Source of the DNA: Chitinophagaceae bacterium
GTDB taxonomy: Bacteria > Bacteroidota > Bacteroidia > Chitinophagales > Chitinophagaceae
NCBI GenBank assembly: GCA_947451935.1
Contig: CANGBH010000003.1
Coordinates: forward strand, 1 to 64,000
DNA: 64,000 nucleotides
Direction of reading: 5' to 3'
The translations under genes and the position numbers were made by a program. The notes under the pieces were generated by a model. It saw only the letters and a program-made list of their open reading frames with translations. It searched no databases and was not told where the DNA came from. Positions 6,383-16,577 of the stretch are shown here, in pieces. The stretch's first letter is position 1, and every line of letters starts with the position of its first letter.

Positions 6383-9301
6383 ATGAAGGAAAAGTTGGAA
6401 CGTTTGGCATTGCAGTTGGAGGGGGATTTATTTACGGATAAAACAATCCGAACGTTGTATGCAACCGATGCATCGGCCTACCGTGAAATGCCATTGGCCG
6501 TAGCTATTCCAAAGTCCAAAAAGGATATTTCGGCATTAATTCATTTTGCAGATGCAGAAAAAACATCGTTGATTCCTCGAACTGCAGGTACATCTTTAGC
6601 TGGCCAGGTTGTTGGCAATGGTATTATAGTGGATGTATCTAAGCACTTTAATCAGATTTTGGAATTGAATGAATCAGAGGGATGGGTCCGCGTACAGCCT
6701 GGTGTTATTCGCGATGAATTGAATTTATTTCTAAAACCATATGGCTTGTTTTTTGGGCCTGAAACTTCAACGGCTAACCGTGCTATGATTGGTGGGATGG
6801 TTGGAAATAATTCGTGTGGTTCAAATTCAGTTGTATATAGAAGTACCCGTGAGCATTTGTTGGAAGTATCTGCCTTTTTAAGTGATGGTTCTGAAGTGGT
6901 TTTTAATTCAATGAACATCGATGCATTTCATGAAAAATGTGAGTTACAAACCTTGGAGGGGAGTATTTATAGAACAACACGTAGTTTGTTAAGTAATTAT
7001 GATAATCAAGTTGAGATTCGCAAAGAGTTTCCTAAAAAATCTGTTGAGCGAAGAAATACGGGATATGCAGTTGACTTGCTAATTGAAACAGCACCGTTTA
7101 CTGCAGGTGGAGATGATTTCAATTTTTGTTCACTTATTGCAGGTTCGGAAGGCACGCTTGCTTTCATCACTGAAATTAAATTGAATGTAGTTAAGCTCCC
7201 TCCAAAGGAAACGGGATTGTTATGCGTTCATTTTAATAGCATTGATGAGTCATTGCATGCAAACTTGATAGGCTTGAAATATAAGCCAAGTGCAAGTGAG
7301 TTGATTGATCATTACGTATTAGAGTGTACTAAAGGAAATATTGAGCAGAGTAAAAATAGATTCTTTGTACAAGGTGACCCGGGTGCCATATTAGTAATTG
7401 AATTTATCCGCGAGACAAGAGAAGAAATACTTGCTATTACCAATCAGGTTGAAGCCGATATGCGTGCCGCAAATCTTGGTTATCATTTTCCTGTATTGTT
7501 TGGTGCAGATACCAAAAAGATTTGGACACTCCGAAAAGCTGGATTGGGCTTGCTTAGTAATTTACCTGGAGATGAAAAGGCCGTTCCTGTTATTGAAGAT
7601 ACCGCAGTGGATGTTGAAGACCTTCCAAATTATATTCGAGAGTTTAATGAGATATTGACAAAGCATGGATTGTATGCCGTGCACTATGCACACGCTGGAT
7701 CAGGCGAACTGCATCTTCGTCCTATTATTAATTTAAAGACGGAAGAAGGGAATAAATTATTTAGAACGATAGCTGAGGAAGTTGCAACGTTGGTTAAAAA
7801 ATACAATGGTTCGTTGAGTGGAGAGCATGGTGACGGGAGATTGAGAGGTGAGTTTATTAAACAAATGGTAGGTGAAAAAAATTATCATTTATTGAAGCAA
7901 GTAAAAAATGCTTGGGATCCAAATCATATTTTCAATCCGAATAAGATTGTGGATACACCACCAATGGATACGATGTTACGGTATGAGCCAGGGCAGTTTA
8001 CACCTGAATTCAATACCATTTTCCGTTTTCACAAGCAAGATATTCTTCAACATGCAGAGCAATGTAATGGATCTGGAGATTGTAGGAAGACTCATTTATC
8101 AGGTGGTACAATGTGTCCTTCTTTTATGGCTACCCGCGATGAAAAGGATACTACCCGTGCACGAGCCAATATATTGCGTGAATTTTTAACTCATTCAGAT
8201 AAGTTGAATCGGTATGATCATAAAGAAATTTATGATGTGATGAGTTTGTGTCTCAGTTGTAAGGCTTGCAAAAGTGAATGTCCATCTAACGTGGATATGG
8301 CAAAATTAAAGGCCGAGTTTTTGCAGCATTATTATGATGCGAATGGAGTTCCATTTAGGGCGAAGTTGATTGCAAATTTTTCTGCTGGTGCAAAATTGGG
8401 GTCGATTGCTCCAAGCGTCTATAATTTCTTCATGACAAATGCCATAACAAGCAGTTTGATTAAGCATGTCGCAGGCTTTGCATTAAAACGTTCTATGCCC
8501 ACGCTTGCTAGCCAAACCTTTATGTCTTGGTACAAGAGTCATCAAGTTGAAAGAAAGAATATTTCGTCAGCAAGGAAAGTTTATTTATTCGCTGATGAAT
8601 TCACCAATTATAATGATGCACATATTGGTATCACAGCAGTAAAGCTGTTAGAAAAACTAGGATATGAGGTGGCTATTCCGGAACATCTTGAAAGTGGACG
8701 AACATGGCTGTCAAAGGGATTGATTAGAAAGGCTAAAGTCATTGCTAATAAAAACATAGAATTATTAGGACCAATCATTTCTGATAATTCTCCTCTTATT
8801 GGGATAGAGCCATCTGCTATTCTAACTTTCCGTGATGAATATCCAGATCTTGCTCTAGATGAAAATATTCAATTAGCGACCAACCTTGCTCGGAATACAT
8901 TTTTTATTGATGAATTCATTGCCCAGGAAATTGAAAGAGGAATATTAAGCAAAGAGCAATTTACCAAAGCTGAAAAGAAAATTCAGTTACATGGACATTG
9001 TCAGCAGAAAGCAGTTGGATCTTTGGCTGCAACAGTAAAAATATTATCGTTTCCAGAAAATTATTCTGTTGATACAATACCATCCGGTTGTTGTGGTATG
9101 GCCGGTTCATTTGGCTATGAAAAAGAGCATTACGATGTTTCCATGCAGATAGGTGAGTTAGTGCTTTTTCCCGCTGTTAGAAAGCAGCCTGATTCTACAC
9201 TTGTTGCTGCGCCTGGAACGAGCTGTAGGCATCAAATTAAAGATGGCACAGCTAAAAAAGCATACCATCCTGTTGAAATCATGTATGATGCCCTTGCATA
9301 A
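6383..9301 (+). CDS. FAD-linked oxidase / Fe-S protein fusion (D-lactate or glycolate dehydrogenase type)
   Basis: A 972-aa one-chain fusion of a GlcD-like flavoprotein and a GlcF-like iron-sulfur subunit, expected to oxidise a D-2-hydroxyacid such as D-lactate or glycolate and pass electrons to the respiratory chain. Residues about 35-190 form the FAD_binding_4 domain (PRTAGTSLAGQ and NNSCGSNS segments); about 215-490 are the FAD-oxidase C domain, including the SGEHGDGRLRGEF motif. Two 4Fe-4S clusters follow: Cys561 with CNGSGDC, and CLSCKACKSECP starting at Cys623. The C-terminal CCG domain has SGCCGMAGSFG with Cys903/Cys904. No signal peptide, so it is probably peripheral on the inner membrane. 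It is monocistronic. The substrate cannot be fixed from sequence; D-lactate is the usual default for this architecture. Confidence 0.88.
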   Translation: MKEKLERLALQLEGDLFTDKTIRTLYATDASAYREMPLAVAIPKSKKDISALIHFADAEKTSLIPRTAGTSLAGQVVGNGIIVDVSKHFNQILELNESEGWVRVQPGVIRDELNLFLKPYGLFFGPETSTANRAMIGGMVGNNSCGSNSVVYRSTREHLLEVSAFLSDGSEVVFNSMNIDAFHEKCELQTLEGSIYRTTRSLLSNYDNQVEIRKEFPKKSVERRNTGYAVDLLIETAPFTAGGDDFNFCSLIAGSEGTLAFITEIKLNVVKLPPKETGLLCVHFNSIDESLHANLIGLKYKPSASELIDHYVLECTKGNIEQSKNRFFVQGDPGAILVIEFIRETREEILAITNQVEADMRAANLGYHFPVLFGADTKKIWTLRKAGLGLLSNLPGDEKAVPVIEDTAVDVEDLPNYIREFNEILTKHGLYAVHYAHAGSGELHLRPIINLKTEEGNKLFRTIAEEVATLVKKYNGSLSGEHGDGRLRGEFIKQMVGEKNYHLLKQVKNAWDPNHIFNPNKIVDTPPMDTMLRYEPGQFTPEFNTIFRFHKQDILQHAEQCNGSGDCRKTHLSGGTMCPSFMATRDEKDTTRARANILREFLTHSDKLNRYDHKEIYDVMSLCLSCKACKSECPSNVDMAKLKAEFLQHYYDANGVPFRAKLIANFSAGAKLGSIAPSVYNFFMTNAITSSLIKHVAGFALKRSMPTLASQTFMSWYKSHQVERKNISSARKVYLFADEFTNYNDAHIGITAVKLLEKLGYEVAIPEHLESGRTWLSKGLIRKAKVIANKNIELLGPIISDNSPLIGIEPSAILTFRDEYPDLALDENIQLATNLARNTFFIDEFIAQEIERGILSKEQFTKAEKKIQLHGHCQQKAVGSLAATVKILSFPENYSVDTIPSGCCGMAGSFGYEKEHYDVSMQIGELVLFPAVRKQPDSTLVAAPGTSCRHQIKDGTAKKAYHPVEIMYDALA

Positions 9302-9348
9302 TGCTTTATTGAGTCTGAGTTATTGCCTTAATTAATTATATTCAGCTT

Positions 9349-10719
9349 ATGAATAAGTTAATCACTTTGTCTATTTGTATTCTAATGTTTTTGGGGAACT
9401 TGAATTCCCAAGTATGGGTCACAACATCAGACCAACAATCTTTGCTTTCAATGCAAAAATTGATTCCTGCCATTGCATCAGATAAATCACAGGCGATATT
9501 AATTAATGAGCAAGAAAAATATCAATCAGTTGATGGCTTTGGTTATACATTAACAGGGGGAAGTGCTGGCCTTATTTGGAGGTTGGATAAAAAGAAAAGG
9601 CAATTATTGCTAGAAGAGTTATTTGGACACTCAGTAAATTCCATTGGTCTGAGTTATTTACGCATCAGTATAGGGTCTTCTGACTTAGATGGTCATGTAT
9701 ATAGTTATGATGATTTGAGTTCAGGTGAACTTGATCTTAGTCTCACTAAATTTTCATTGTCACAAGATACATTGTCATTAATCCCATTATTGAAGGAAAT
9801 TCTGCTTATTAATCCTCATTTGAAAATAATGTCTACTCCCTGGAGTCCGCCAGTTTGGATGAAGGATAATAATCAAACTCAGGGAGGGCATTTACTTAAG
9901 AATTATTATGCTGTTTATGCACATTATCTGGTTAAGTACATTCAGTCCATGGCATCTCATGGAATTACGATTGACGCCATGACACTTCAAAATGAACCAC
10001 AGCACGGAGGTAATAATCCAAGTATGTTGATGGATGCATCAGAGCAGACTGAGTTTATTAAGAATTATGTAGGTCCTATTTTTAGATCACTTAACATCAA
10101 TACAAAAATTATTATATGGGATCATAATTGCGATCATCCCGAATATCCAATTCAAGTATTAAGTGATATTGATGCGAATAAGTTTATTGATGGTTCGGCA
10201 TTTCATATGTATAATGGCGATGAGTCTGCTTTGTCGACTGTTAAAAAAGCTTTTCCAGATAAGAATCTCTATTTTACTGAGCAGTGGACAGGCTCGCATG
10301 GTGAATTTGGGGGTGATCTAAATTGGCATATGAAGCATATAGTCATCGGCTCATTAAAAAATTGGAGTCGTGTTGCCTTGGAATGGAACTTAGCTAATGA
10401 TTCTGAATTTGGTCCACATACCCCTGGAGGTTGCACTGAATGTAAGGGGGCATTGACAATTACTGATTCATCAATTACTCGTAATGTAGCCTATTATATT
10501 ATAGCACATGCGTCTAGATTTATTTTACCAGGTTCAATTCGAATTGTGAGTAGTGATATATCAGGTATTTCAAATGTTGCTTTTAAGCGGCCTGATGGGA
10601 AGATTATCGTTTTGGTGTTGAATGAAGGAGAAAATAAAATTCAATTCAAAGTTGCTCATGATACTACAGCCTATCATGTAGCGTTGGATGGTCATGCTGT
10701 TGCAAGCATACTTTTTTAA
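9349..10719 (+). CDS. secreted glycoside hydrolase family 30
   Basis: A 456-aa exported glycosidase of family GH30 (glucosylceramidase/beta-1,6-glucanase/xylanase group). A signal peptide of about 20 residues ends at FLGNLNSQ. The VDGFGYTLTGGS segment begins the TIM barrel. The acid/base Glu is Glu216 in LQNEPQ and the nucleophile is Glu311 in YFTEQW, both in the usual clan A places. The last 80 residues form the side beta-structure typical of GH30. Length and motif spacing resemble the subgroup that cleaves beta-1,6- or beta-1,3-linked glucans, but the exact activity is not decided. The upstream dehydrogenase gene ends 47 bp away; a functional link is unlikely. Confidence 0.88.
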   Translation: MNKLITLSICILMFLGNLNSQVWVTTSDQQSLLSMQKLIPAIASDKSQAILINEQEKYQSVDGFGYTLTGGSAGLIWRLDKKKRQLLLEELFGHSVNSIGLSYLRISIGSSDLDGHVYSYDDLSSGELDLSLTKFSLSQDTLSLIPLLKEILLINPHLKIMSTPWSPPVWMKDNNQTQGGHLLKNYYAVYAHYLVKYIQSMASHGITIDAMTLQNEPQHGGNNPSMLMDASEQTEFIKNYVGPIFRSLNINTKIIIWDHNCDHPEYPIQVLSDIDANKFIDGSAFHMYNGDESALSTVKKAFPDKNLYFTEQWTGSHGEFGGDLNWHMKHIVIGSLKNWSRVALEWNLANDSEFGPHTPGGCTECKGALTITDSSITRNVAYYIIAHASRFILPGSIRIVSSDISGISNVAFKRPDGKIIVLVLNEGENKIQFKVAHDTTAYHVALDGHAVASILF

Positions 10720-10731
10720 TTTTTTGTAGAA

Positions 10732-12063
10732 TTATTTTGAAGGGAGAGATTTGAAATCAATTATAGGTTTTTTGTTAGTTAATGGCCTTGTGAAGAAGCT
10801 ATTCATTGTTGTACTGTCGTTAAAAAACCCACAGTTTTTCAAGTAAAAATTTCCATTTTCTATACCACCTTGATAATCAACTCTAAATTTTTTTCTAGCT
10901 GTTTGGTCTGCGGTGAATTTAATTTGATTTATTTCTATCCATTTCCCCTCTTTGTTGCAGGCCCATTGATTTTTATATAGCCCTCTTCTGGTTGTATATC
11001 CCGTCTCCGGATCAAAGTTTTCTAGAAATGAATTTGCTCGTTTATAATACGTATTTGTTTTGGGACGATTGAAGCTTGCTATAAGTATCCATTTCATTTC
11101 TTCTGGGCTATAGAAATAGGCTGTGTAATTGGTTGAATTATTTCCTAGTGGATCGATATGCGTTAGGAATTTATAGGTGACTTCAGATTTCCAAGGGTAA
11201 ATCAAATAACTTTGTCCACCCGATCCTTCATTTCCGAATTCACCTGTATGAACTTTATCTCCTTTGCTTAATAATTTTATTTTATCCTCATCTGGAATGC
11301 TATTCGGATCATCAGTTTGAAAAGGACTCCATACTGAAAAAAGTATTCTTCGCTCTTTATAATCGTTTACTTGAATCCCAAAATATCCTTCACCAAAACC
11401 ATTTGCCATATAATATGATCCGATGACATCATTTCCTTCAGGGACTGATATTTCATTATAAAACCACTCTATGTTTTCATTTTCTGGAAGGAGATAGTTG
11501 AGGTGAACCGAAGGGCCTCTTCTTCCCCAGTAAAAGTAATTATCATTGTTATCTTTAACATATAGACAATTTTTGTCTACTGCAGATCCACTAATTGTAA
11601 GACTAGATAATGTTCCGTATGAGCTGCCTTTTTTAGAAACACCTTGGTATTCTATTGATGTATACCCTTTCTTGTTTATTTTCCATTCACCAGCATAGTA
11701 TTCATTTGTTGCTGATGGTATAAGTTGGATGGTTTTACTTTTCCCTTCAACTGTAATTTTTATCTTTTCTGTTTCTGTTATTGTCAAGTGAAGTGACACT
11801 TTCAATAAGCCAGGTTTTTGGAAGTAAACATAGGTTTTGCCAATAATTTTTTCTGAATCCCAATTCGAAAATCCTTCTTCATTTATTATGCCACCATTGA
11901 AGCACCAAGAATTTCCTCCTATGGGAATAGATATTTCTATACTGTCTTCTTTACTAATATTTGATCCAATTGATTTTTCGGCGCTTATAATTAATATAAA
12001 TATGAATAATGCTTTAAAAACTATATTGTGAATTTGTTGTTTATTCCTAAATAAAATCATCAT
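10732..12063 (-). CDS. DUF5077 and DUF3472 domain-containing secreted protein
   Basis: A 443-aa exported protein with a hydrophobic N-terminal signal (residues about 12-35). Residues about 45-155 resemble DUF5077, a carbohydrate-binding-like beta domain that often precedes DUF3472; the remainder, with the WYNEISVPEGNDVIGSYYM and GYFGIQVN stretches, matches DUF3472. The pairing of these two domains is common in Bacteroidota near carbohydrate genes, but the biochemical role is unknown; glycan binding or hydrolysis is a reasonable guess. Its coding sequence is very AT-rich. It converges with the GH30 gene with 12 bp between stops, so the neighbourhood is consistent with glycan use but does not prove it. 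Confidence 0.75.
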   Translation of the reverse strand: MMILFRNKQQIHNIVFKALFIFILIISAEKSIGSNISKEDSIEISIPIGGNSWCFNGGIINEEGFSNWDSEKIIGKTYVYFQKPGLLKVSLHLTITETEKIKITVEGKSKTIQLIPSATNEYYAGEWKINKKGYTSIEYQGVSKKGSSYGTLSSLTISGSAVDKNCLYVKDNNDNYFYWGRRGPSVHLNYLLPENENIEWFYNEISVPEGNDVIGSYYMANGFGEGYFGIQVNDYKERRILFSVWSPFQTDDPNSIPDEDKIKLLSKGDKVHTGEFGNEGSGGQSYLIYPWKSEVTYKFLTHIDPLGNNSTNYTAYFYSPEEMKWILIASFNRPKTNTYYKRANSFLENFDPETGYTTRRGLYKNQWACNKEGKWIEINQIKFTADQTARKKFRVDYQGGIENGNFYLKNCGFFNDSTTMNSFFTRPLTNKKPIIDFKSLPSK

Positions 12064-12217
12064 ATCTGTATTTTAAATCAATTGCTTGTACATGAAATTA
12101 TAATGTAGTAGTACATTTGAACTTGAATTGAATTCAGATTATAAAAGTAATTGAATATTTATCTAAATATTTATAATAGCTTAATAATATAAATTAATAA
12201 TAAAACGGTATGCATAT

Positions 12218-12769
12218 ATGGTGGAGGTAAAAAGAGTTTCGGATATTTCGGATTTAGAGGGAATAAAAGCTTTACAAGAATTGAATTTAAGCGGAAATAT
12301 TTCACCTGAGGAAGCATCACACGAAGGCTTTTTAACTGCGTCGTATACGATGGATTTTTTGTTGGAAATGCATAATGATGAGCCTTCCATCATTGCAAAA
12401 GTAGATGATGATGTTGTTGGGTATGCTCTAGTTTCCACAAAAAAAATGAGATCCAGTCATGATCTCCTCGATGGTTTATTCAATGCAATTGATAACTGTG
12501 AGTACAGACAACAATCTTTGAGTGAGATTAATTATGTTGTTGTTGGTCAATTATGTGTAGCTAAAGATTATCGTGGGCAAGGATTAGTACAAGCACTATA
12601 TAGTCATTTTAGGGATTGTTTACATAACCAATATGATTATCTTGTCACGGATGTGGCTAAGGCGAATGTACGGTCATTAAAGGCACATCATAAAACCGGC
12701 TTTCAAGTGATTAATGAGTTGGAATATGGAGGCTTCGGCTGGGATATTGTTTTATGGGATTGGCGTTAG
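12218..12769 (+). CDS. GNAT family N-acetyltransferase
   Basis: A 183-aa acetyl-CoA-dependent acyltransferase. The GNAT core is visible: a VGYALVST strand, the strand VVVGQLCVAKDYRGQGLVQA containing the acetyl-CoA-binding R/Q-x-x-G-x-G/A loop (YRGQGL), and the C-terminal VAKANVRSLKAHHKTGFQ helix-strand that carries the usual Asn. No signal peptide, so cytoplasmic. Substrate unknown. The following gene begins 33 bp downstream on the same strand, and a short operon with the DUF2461 gene is possible. Confidence 0.85.
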   Translation: MVEVKRVSDISDLEGIKALQELNLSGNISPEEASHEGFLTASYTMDFLLEMHNDEPSIIAKVDDDVVGYALVSTKKMRSSHDLLDGLFNAIDNCEYRQQSLSEINYVVVGQLCVAKDYRGQGLVQALYSHFRDCLHNQYDYLVTDVAKANVRSLKAHHKTGFQVINELEYGGFGWDIVLWDWR

Positions 12770-12802
12770 TTTTATTTTGATTATTCATCATATATTTCAT
12801 TT

Positions 12803-13471
12803 ATGTTAGATCGTTCAACATTCAGCTTTTTAAAAAAACTCAAGGAAAATAATAACAAGCAATGGTTTGATTTAAACAGGCCTGATTATGAGTTGGCTAA
12901 ACAAAATTTCATTGACTTTACACATGAAGTCATTAAGGGGATTGAAAAATTTGATTCTAGCATAGCAGATGCCTCCTTAGATGCAAAGAAGTGTATTTCG
13001 AGAATAAATAGGGATATCCGATTTTCGAAAAATAAAACGCCCTACAAAACTAATTTTTTTGCGCTCATTAGTGCTGGCGGGAAGAAATCACCTATGGCGG
13101 CTTATTATTTGCAAATAGAGCCCGGAAATAATTCATTTGCAGGTGGTGGAGTCTATATGCCATTACCACCTGATTTGTATAAGTTTCGTCAAGAGATTGA
13201 CTATGGATTTGACGAATGGAAAGCAATTGTTCAATCTAAGAAATTCAAGCAACTATTTCCTGCAGGTGTTCAATCGCCTGAATTGCTAAAAAGAATTCCA
13301 AAGGGATATGAAGAATCCAATCCAGCCATTGACTATTTGAAAATGAAAGGATATTATACGTACAATGGCTATAAAGATATTGATCTTCAATCTAATGCTG
13401 GATTGACTGGGATCCTTAATGATTATAAAGCCACAAAGCCATTAATTGATTTTTTGAACAGGGCGTTGTAG
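12803..13471 (+). CDS. DUF2461 family protein
   Basis: A 222-aa cytoplasmic protein of the DUF2461 (TIGR02453) family, whose function is unknown. The family hallmarks are clear: FLKKLKENNNKQWFDLNR at the N-terminus, the central RINRDIRFSKNKTPYKTNF segment, and GGGVYMPLP followed by LYKFRQEID. It covers the full family length with no truncation. It ends 4 bp before the convergent end of the large heme lipoprotein gene. Confidence 0.9.
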   Translation: MLDRSTFSFLKKLKENNNKQWFDLNRPDYELAKQNFIDFTHEVIKGIEKFDSSIADASLDAKKCISRINRDIRFSKNKTPYKTNFFALISAGGKKSPMAAYYLQIEPGNNSFAGGGVYMPLPPDLYKFRQEIDYGFDEWKAIVQSKKFKQLFPAGVQSPELLKRIPKGYEESNPAIDYLKMKGYYTYNGYKDIDLQSNAGLTGILNDYKATKPLIDFLNRAL

Positions 13472-13475
13472 TATC

Positions 13476-16400
13476 TTATTTTTTCTGTTCTGATAAGTAG
13501 TTAATTAAATCTGCTATTTCCTGATTTGATAGAGTTTGATATAGTTCTTCAGGCATCATGGATTTTTCCATTTGTTTCTTAGACTTGATGTCAGACGTTT
13601 TTATTTTTGCATTTACACCTCCAGGATATTTTATGGCAATTTCATTCTCTGATTGACCCGATAAAATTCCTGCTGTTGTTGATCCATCTTTTAGTGTAAT
13701 TGTCCAACCCTCGTAACCGAATCCAATACCTGAAGATGGGTGTATTATTGATGCAAGGATTCCTTCTTTAGGAAGCTTTGAGCCTATTGCAGAAAGTTTT
13801 GGACCAAAATCTTTTCCAATTGTATGTATCATATGGCAAGAAGAGCAATTGGTTAAGAAAAGCTCTTTCCCATGTGAAGAGTTTGGCTTAAGTGAGTTTA
13901 GTTCGGCTATTGTAGGGACATTTCTGGTTTTTGAAGTAGTATTGTTATCTGCTAGGTAACTTAAAGCTTCTTCTCTAACTGACTTTCTCCATGAATCTTC
14001 AACACTTTTCACTACATCTTTTTTTATCAGCGTAGGTATTTTATTGTTTTTTAATAAAATTAATACCCTTGTTTCGCCAAAGTCACTTTTCCCAATATGT
14101 TGTGCAGCTTTCTTGCGCAATTCTTCGGGAAGAATTTCACTAGTCATTATTTTTTCTAGCACCTCAACAGATTGTTTACTTCCAACTTTTGACAAAGAGT
14201 TGATTAAGGAATATTGTTTTGATGTATCATTACCCTTGAAAATTGGGTCAATCAAATTAGATCCATTTACTTTAAGTAAGATTTCAGCAGCTTCTTTTCC
14301 TAGATCTTCATTACTTTTCGATATTGCTAGGGCCAATAAATTATCATTCTCTGTTTTTACCTCGAATTTTTTTACAAGGTCGATATACTCTTGTGTGCCA
14401 AGTGAACTATGTAAAACAGATTGTAATGATTTTTGTGCATCTAATGATTGTAAGACCGATGCTTTATTGAGACAATACAGAATGGTTTTATCTAGCTCGG
14501 CATCTTGATTTTTGCTATCACGAAGCATCTGTAGAAGGTATGTATATTTCAATGATCCATTATTGAACTCAAATGCTCTAAAATAGCGTAGTCTACTTTT
14601 AAGGGATATTGATGAATTGGATGCAAGGCTAGCTAGCATTGGTATTGATTTATCTGTTCTTGCGCGCCAAATAATATCTTTAGCTCCAGCACGATCTAAT
14701 GAACTATTTATTTTACTTAAGTAGGCTGGTAAAAAACTATCCCATTGTTTATCTGCTCCAATACCAAGTGCTTCAAGATACCATCGATCATCTCCGGTAT
14801 ATTCAGTTGCAAGATCTGCCCATAGGGTAGCGGCCTCTTTTGATTTAAGACGCCTTAGTGCTATTGCGCATTCTCTTTTAACTTGCATGTCCTTATCCTT
14901 GGATAGCTGACGAATTATGGGTATTAAATCTTCCCCTAGCTCTTTTGCAGCGCGAATCCCTAGAATCCGTATATCTGAGTTTTCATTTGTTATGGCCTGC
15001 TTAATGTAATTTGATTTTTCATTTTGGTTGATTCTGACGAGTGCCCAAAATGCTCTCGCTTTAAATCGTGGATTATCTGATGTTGACCATGTTTTTTCCA
15101 ATGCAGGAACAGCACTTGTGCCCATTCCCATCAGTACATTGTATGCATGATATCGAGTAGATAAATTTGGATTACATAAAGCTTGTATTGCGCCTTCAGG
15201 AGTCGCGTAGTTTTCTGATTTTATTTTATAAGCTGTTTCTTTTGGTGCAAGACGGTATATCCTCCCCCGAACTTGATCGCCAGCCTGATGACCGCCTACA
15301 CCTGGGTCATACCAATCGGCTATGATCAATGAACCGTCTGGGGCGACACAAACATCTGATGGCCTGAACCATTTATCTTCTTTGCCTTCTACAAGATTTA
15401 TTATACTAGCAGTATAGCCAGCTCCTTTTTTGCTAACAGGATATGCCCGAACTACGTTAGGACCTGCATCACAATGGATCATTTGTCCTTGAAATTCTTT
15501 TGGTAGAAGGTCTCCCTCATAAATAGTCATTCCCGTTGGTGAGCCAGCCCCTGTTTGTAATAGATTGGGGATTTCACCCGGGTCATTAAGATGCCAATGT
15601 CTTAGTGGGATTGAATCTTCGATATTAATTCTGTTTGCGTCCCATCCTTCTCCTGTGATTTCATCAGTGTATCCATAGTTTCCATATGGCATAACATAAT
15701 TAATTCGAGTTCCTTGATTCCCATCATCATCATTATCACTTTGCCAAAGTGTTCCATAACTATCCACTGCTACTTCAAATGGATTTCTAAAATTGTTACC
15801 AAGGCATTCAACATGAGATCCATCGGTATTACACCTAAAGACCATTCCCTGTTTGTATTTTTTTGGTCCTATTACATCACCATCTTGATCTAAAATATCT
15901 TTTCCGTTTTTGTCTTTTAGAGTGTGGCCTTCGTTTCCAACATTAAAGTATAGTTTTCCATCTGCGCCAAAAGTAATCGCATGTGCACCATGGTCATGTT
16001 GCTCGCCTCCTATACCACTAAACATGATTTCTTTTCTATCTGCTTTATCATCATTGTTGTCATCATAGAGTGCCCAAATGAATGGGCTTTGAGAAACGAT
16101 GACTTTGTTTCCCAAAACACAAATTCCCAATGGAGCATTTAATGAAGAGTCTTGGTAAAATATTTTTGAGGTATCTGCATTTCCATCACCATCTATATCT
16201 TCTAATATCATGATTCGATCACCTTTCGGATTAGTTGGGTTTCCAGTTATTGCTGGACGATAATTATATGCTTCTGTTACCCAAACTCTTCCTCTCTCAT
16301 CTACATCAATGTTTGTGGGATTTTGGAGCATTGGTTCAGTAGCGAACTTTTTTATTTCTAGTTGATCTGTAACAACTAATCCTTTAAGAGCATTTTCTGG

Positions 16401-16544
16401 TTGATGCTTTTCTGCTTCAATTATACTGTCGTTTTTCGTCTTTTCAGCATTATCAATAGAATTATTGCAGGCAACGATGCAGTAACTCAACAAGATGATT
16501 AGAAACTGTTTCACATGAATAAGTTTATCGTATTTAATTGGCAT
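13476..16544 (-). CDS. PVC-type sugar dehydrogenase / HEAT repeat / cytochrome c lipoprotein
   Basis: A 1022-aa lipoprotein (IVAC lipobox, Cys26) with three parts. Residues about 50-440 form a beta-propeller of the membrane-bound dehydrogenase type (TIGR02604, related to glucose/sorbosone dehydrogenases). Residues about 440-850 carry alpha-helical HEAT-like repeats. The C-terminus is a cytochrome c domain (TIGR02603) with CSSCH at residues 900-904 and a likely distal Met ligand near 996 (KSMMPEEL). Proteins like this were described mainly from Planctomycetes and Verrucomicrobia and are also found in Bacteroidota; they are thought to oxidise sugars or related compounds in the periplasm. It is last in a leftward run, 33 bp after the VIT1 gene. 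The substrate is unknown. Confidence 0.85.
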   Translation of the reverse strand: MPIKYDKLIHVKQFLIILLSYCIVACNNSIDNAEKTKNDSIIEAEKHQPENALKGLVVTDQLEIKKFATEPMLQNPTNIDVDERGRVWVTEAYNYRPAITGNPTNPKGDRIMILEDIDGDGNADTSKIFYQDSSLNAPLGICVLGNKVIVSQSPFIWALYDDNNDDKADRKEIMFSGIGGEQHDHGAHAITFGADGKLYFNVGNEGHTLKDKNGKDILDQDGDVIGPKKYKQGMVFRCNTDGSHVECLGNNFRNPFEVAVDSYGTLWQSDNDDDGNQGTRINYVMPYGNYGYTDEITGEGWDANRINIEDSIPLRHWHLNDPGEIPNLLQTGAGSPTGMTIYEGDLLPKEFQGQMIHCDAGPNVVRAYPVSKKGAGYTASIINLVEGKEDKWFRPSDVCVAPDGSLIIADWYDPGVGGHQAGDQVRGRIYRLAPKETAYKIKSENYATPEGAIQALCNPNLSTRYHAYNVLMGMGTSAVPALEKTWSTSDNPRFKARAFWALVRINQNEKSNYIKQAITNENSDIRILGIRAAKELGEDLIPIIRQLSKDKDMQVKRECAIALRRLKSKEAATLWADLATEYTGDDRWYLEALGIGADKQWDSFLPAYLSKINSSLDRAGAKDIIWRARTDKSIPMLASLASNSSISLKSRLRYFRAFEFNNGSLKYTYLLQMLRDSKNQDAELDKTILYCLNKASVLQSLDAQKSLQSVLHSSLGTQEYIDLVKKFEVKTENDNLLALAISKSNEDLGKEAAEILLKVNGSNLIDPIFKGNDTSKQYSLINSLSKVGSKQSVEVLEKIMTSEILPEELRKKAAQHIGKSDFGETRVLILLKNNKIPTLIKKDVVKSVEDSWRKSVREEALSYLADNNTTSKTRNVPTIAELNSLKPNSSHGKELFLTNCSSCHMIHTIGKDFGPKLSAIGSKLPKEGILASIIHPSSGIGFGYEGWTITLKDGSTTAGILSGQSENEIAIKYPGGVNAKIKTSDIKSKKQMEKSMMPEELYQTLSNQEIADLINYLSEQKK

Positions 16545-16577
16545 TGTTTATATCTCCATCTATAGTATTGGTTGGGC

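Noticed and set aside
14044-14508. 154-aa open frame antisense to the large heme lipoprotein
   Set aside because: It lies wholly inside a well-supported gene and its composition follows from the complementary codons; no family features.
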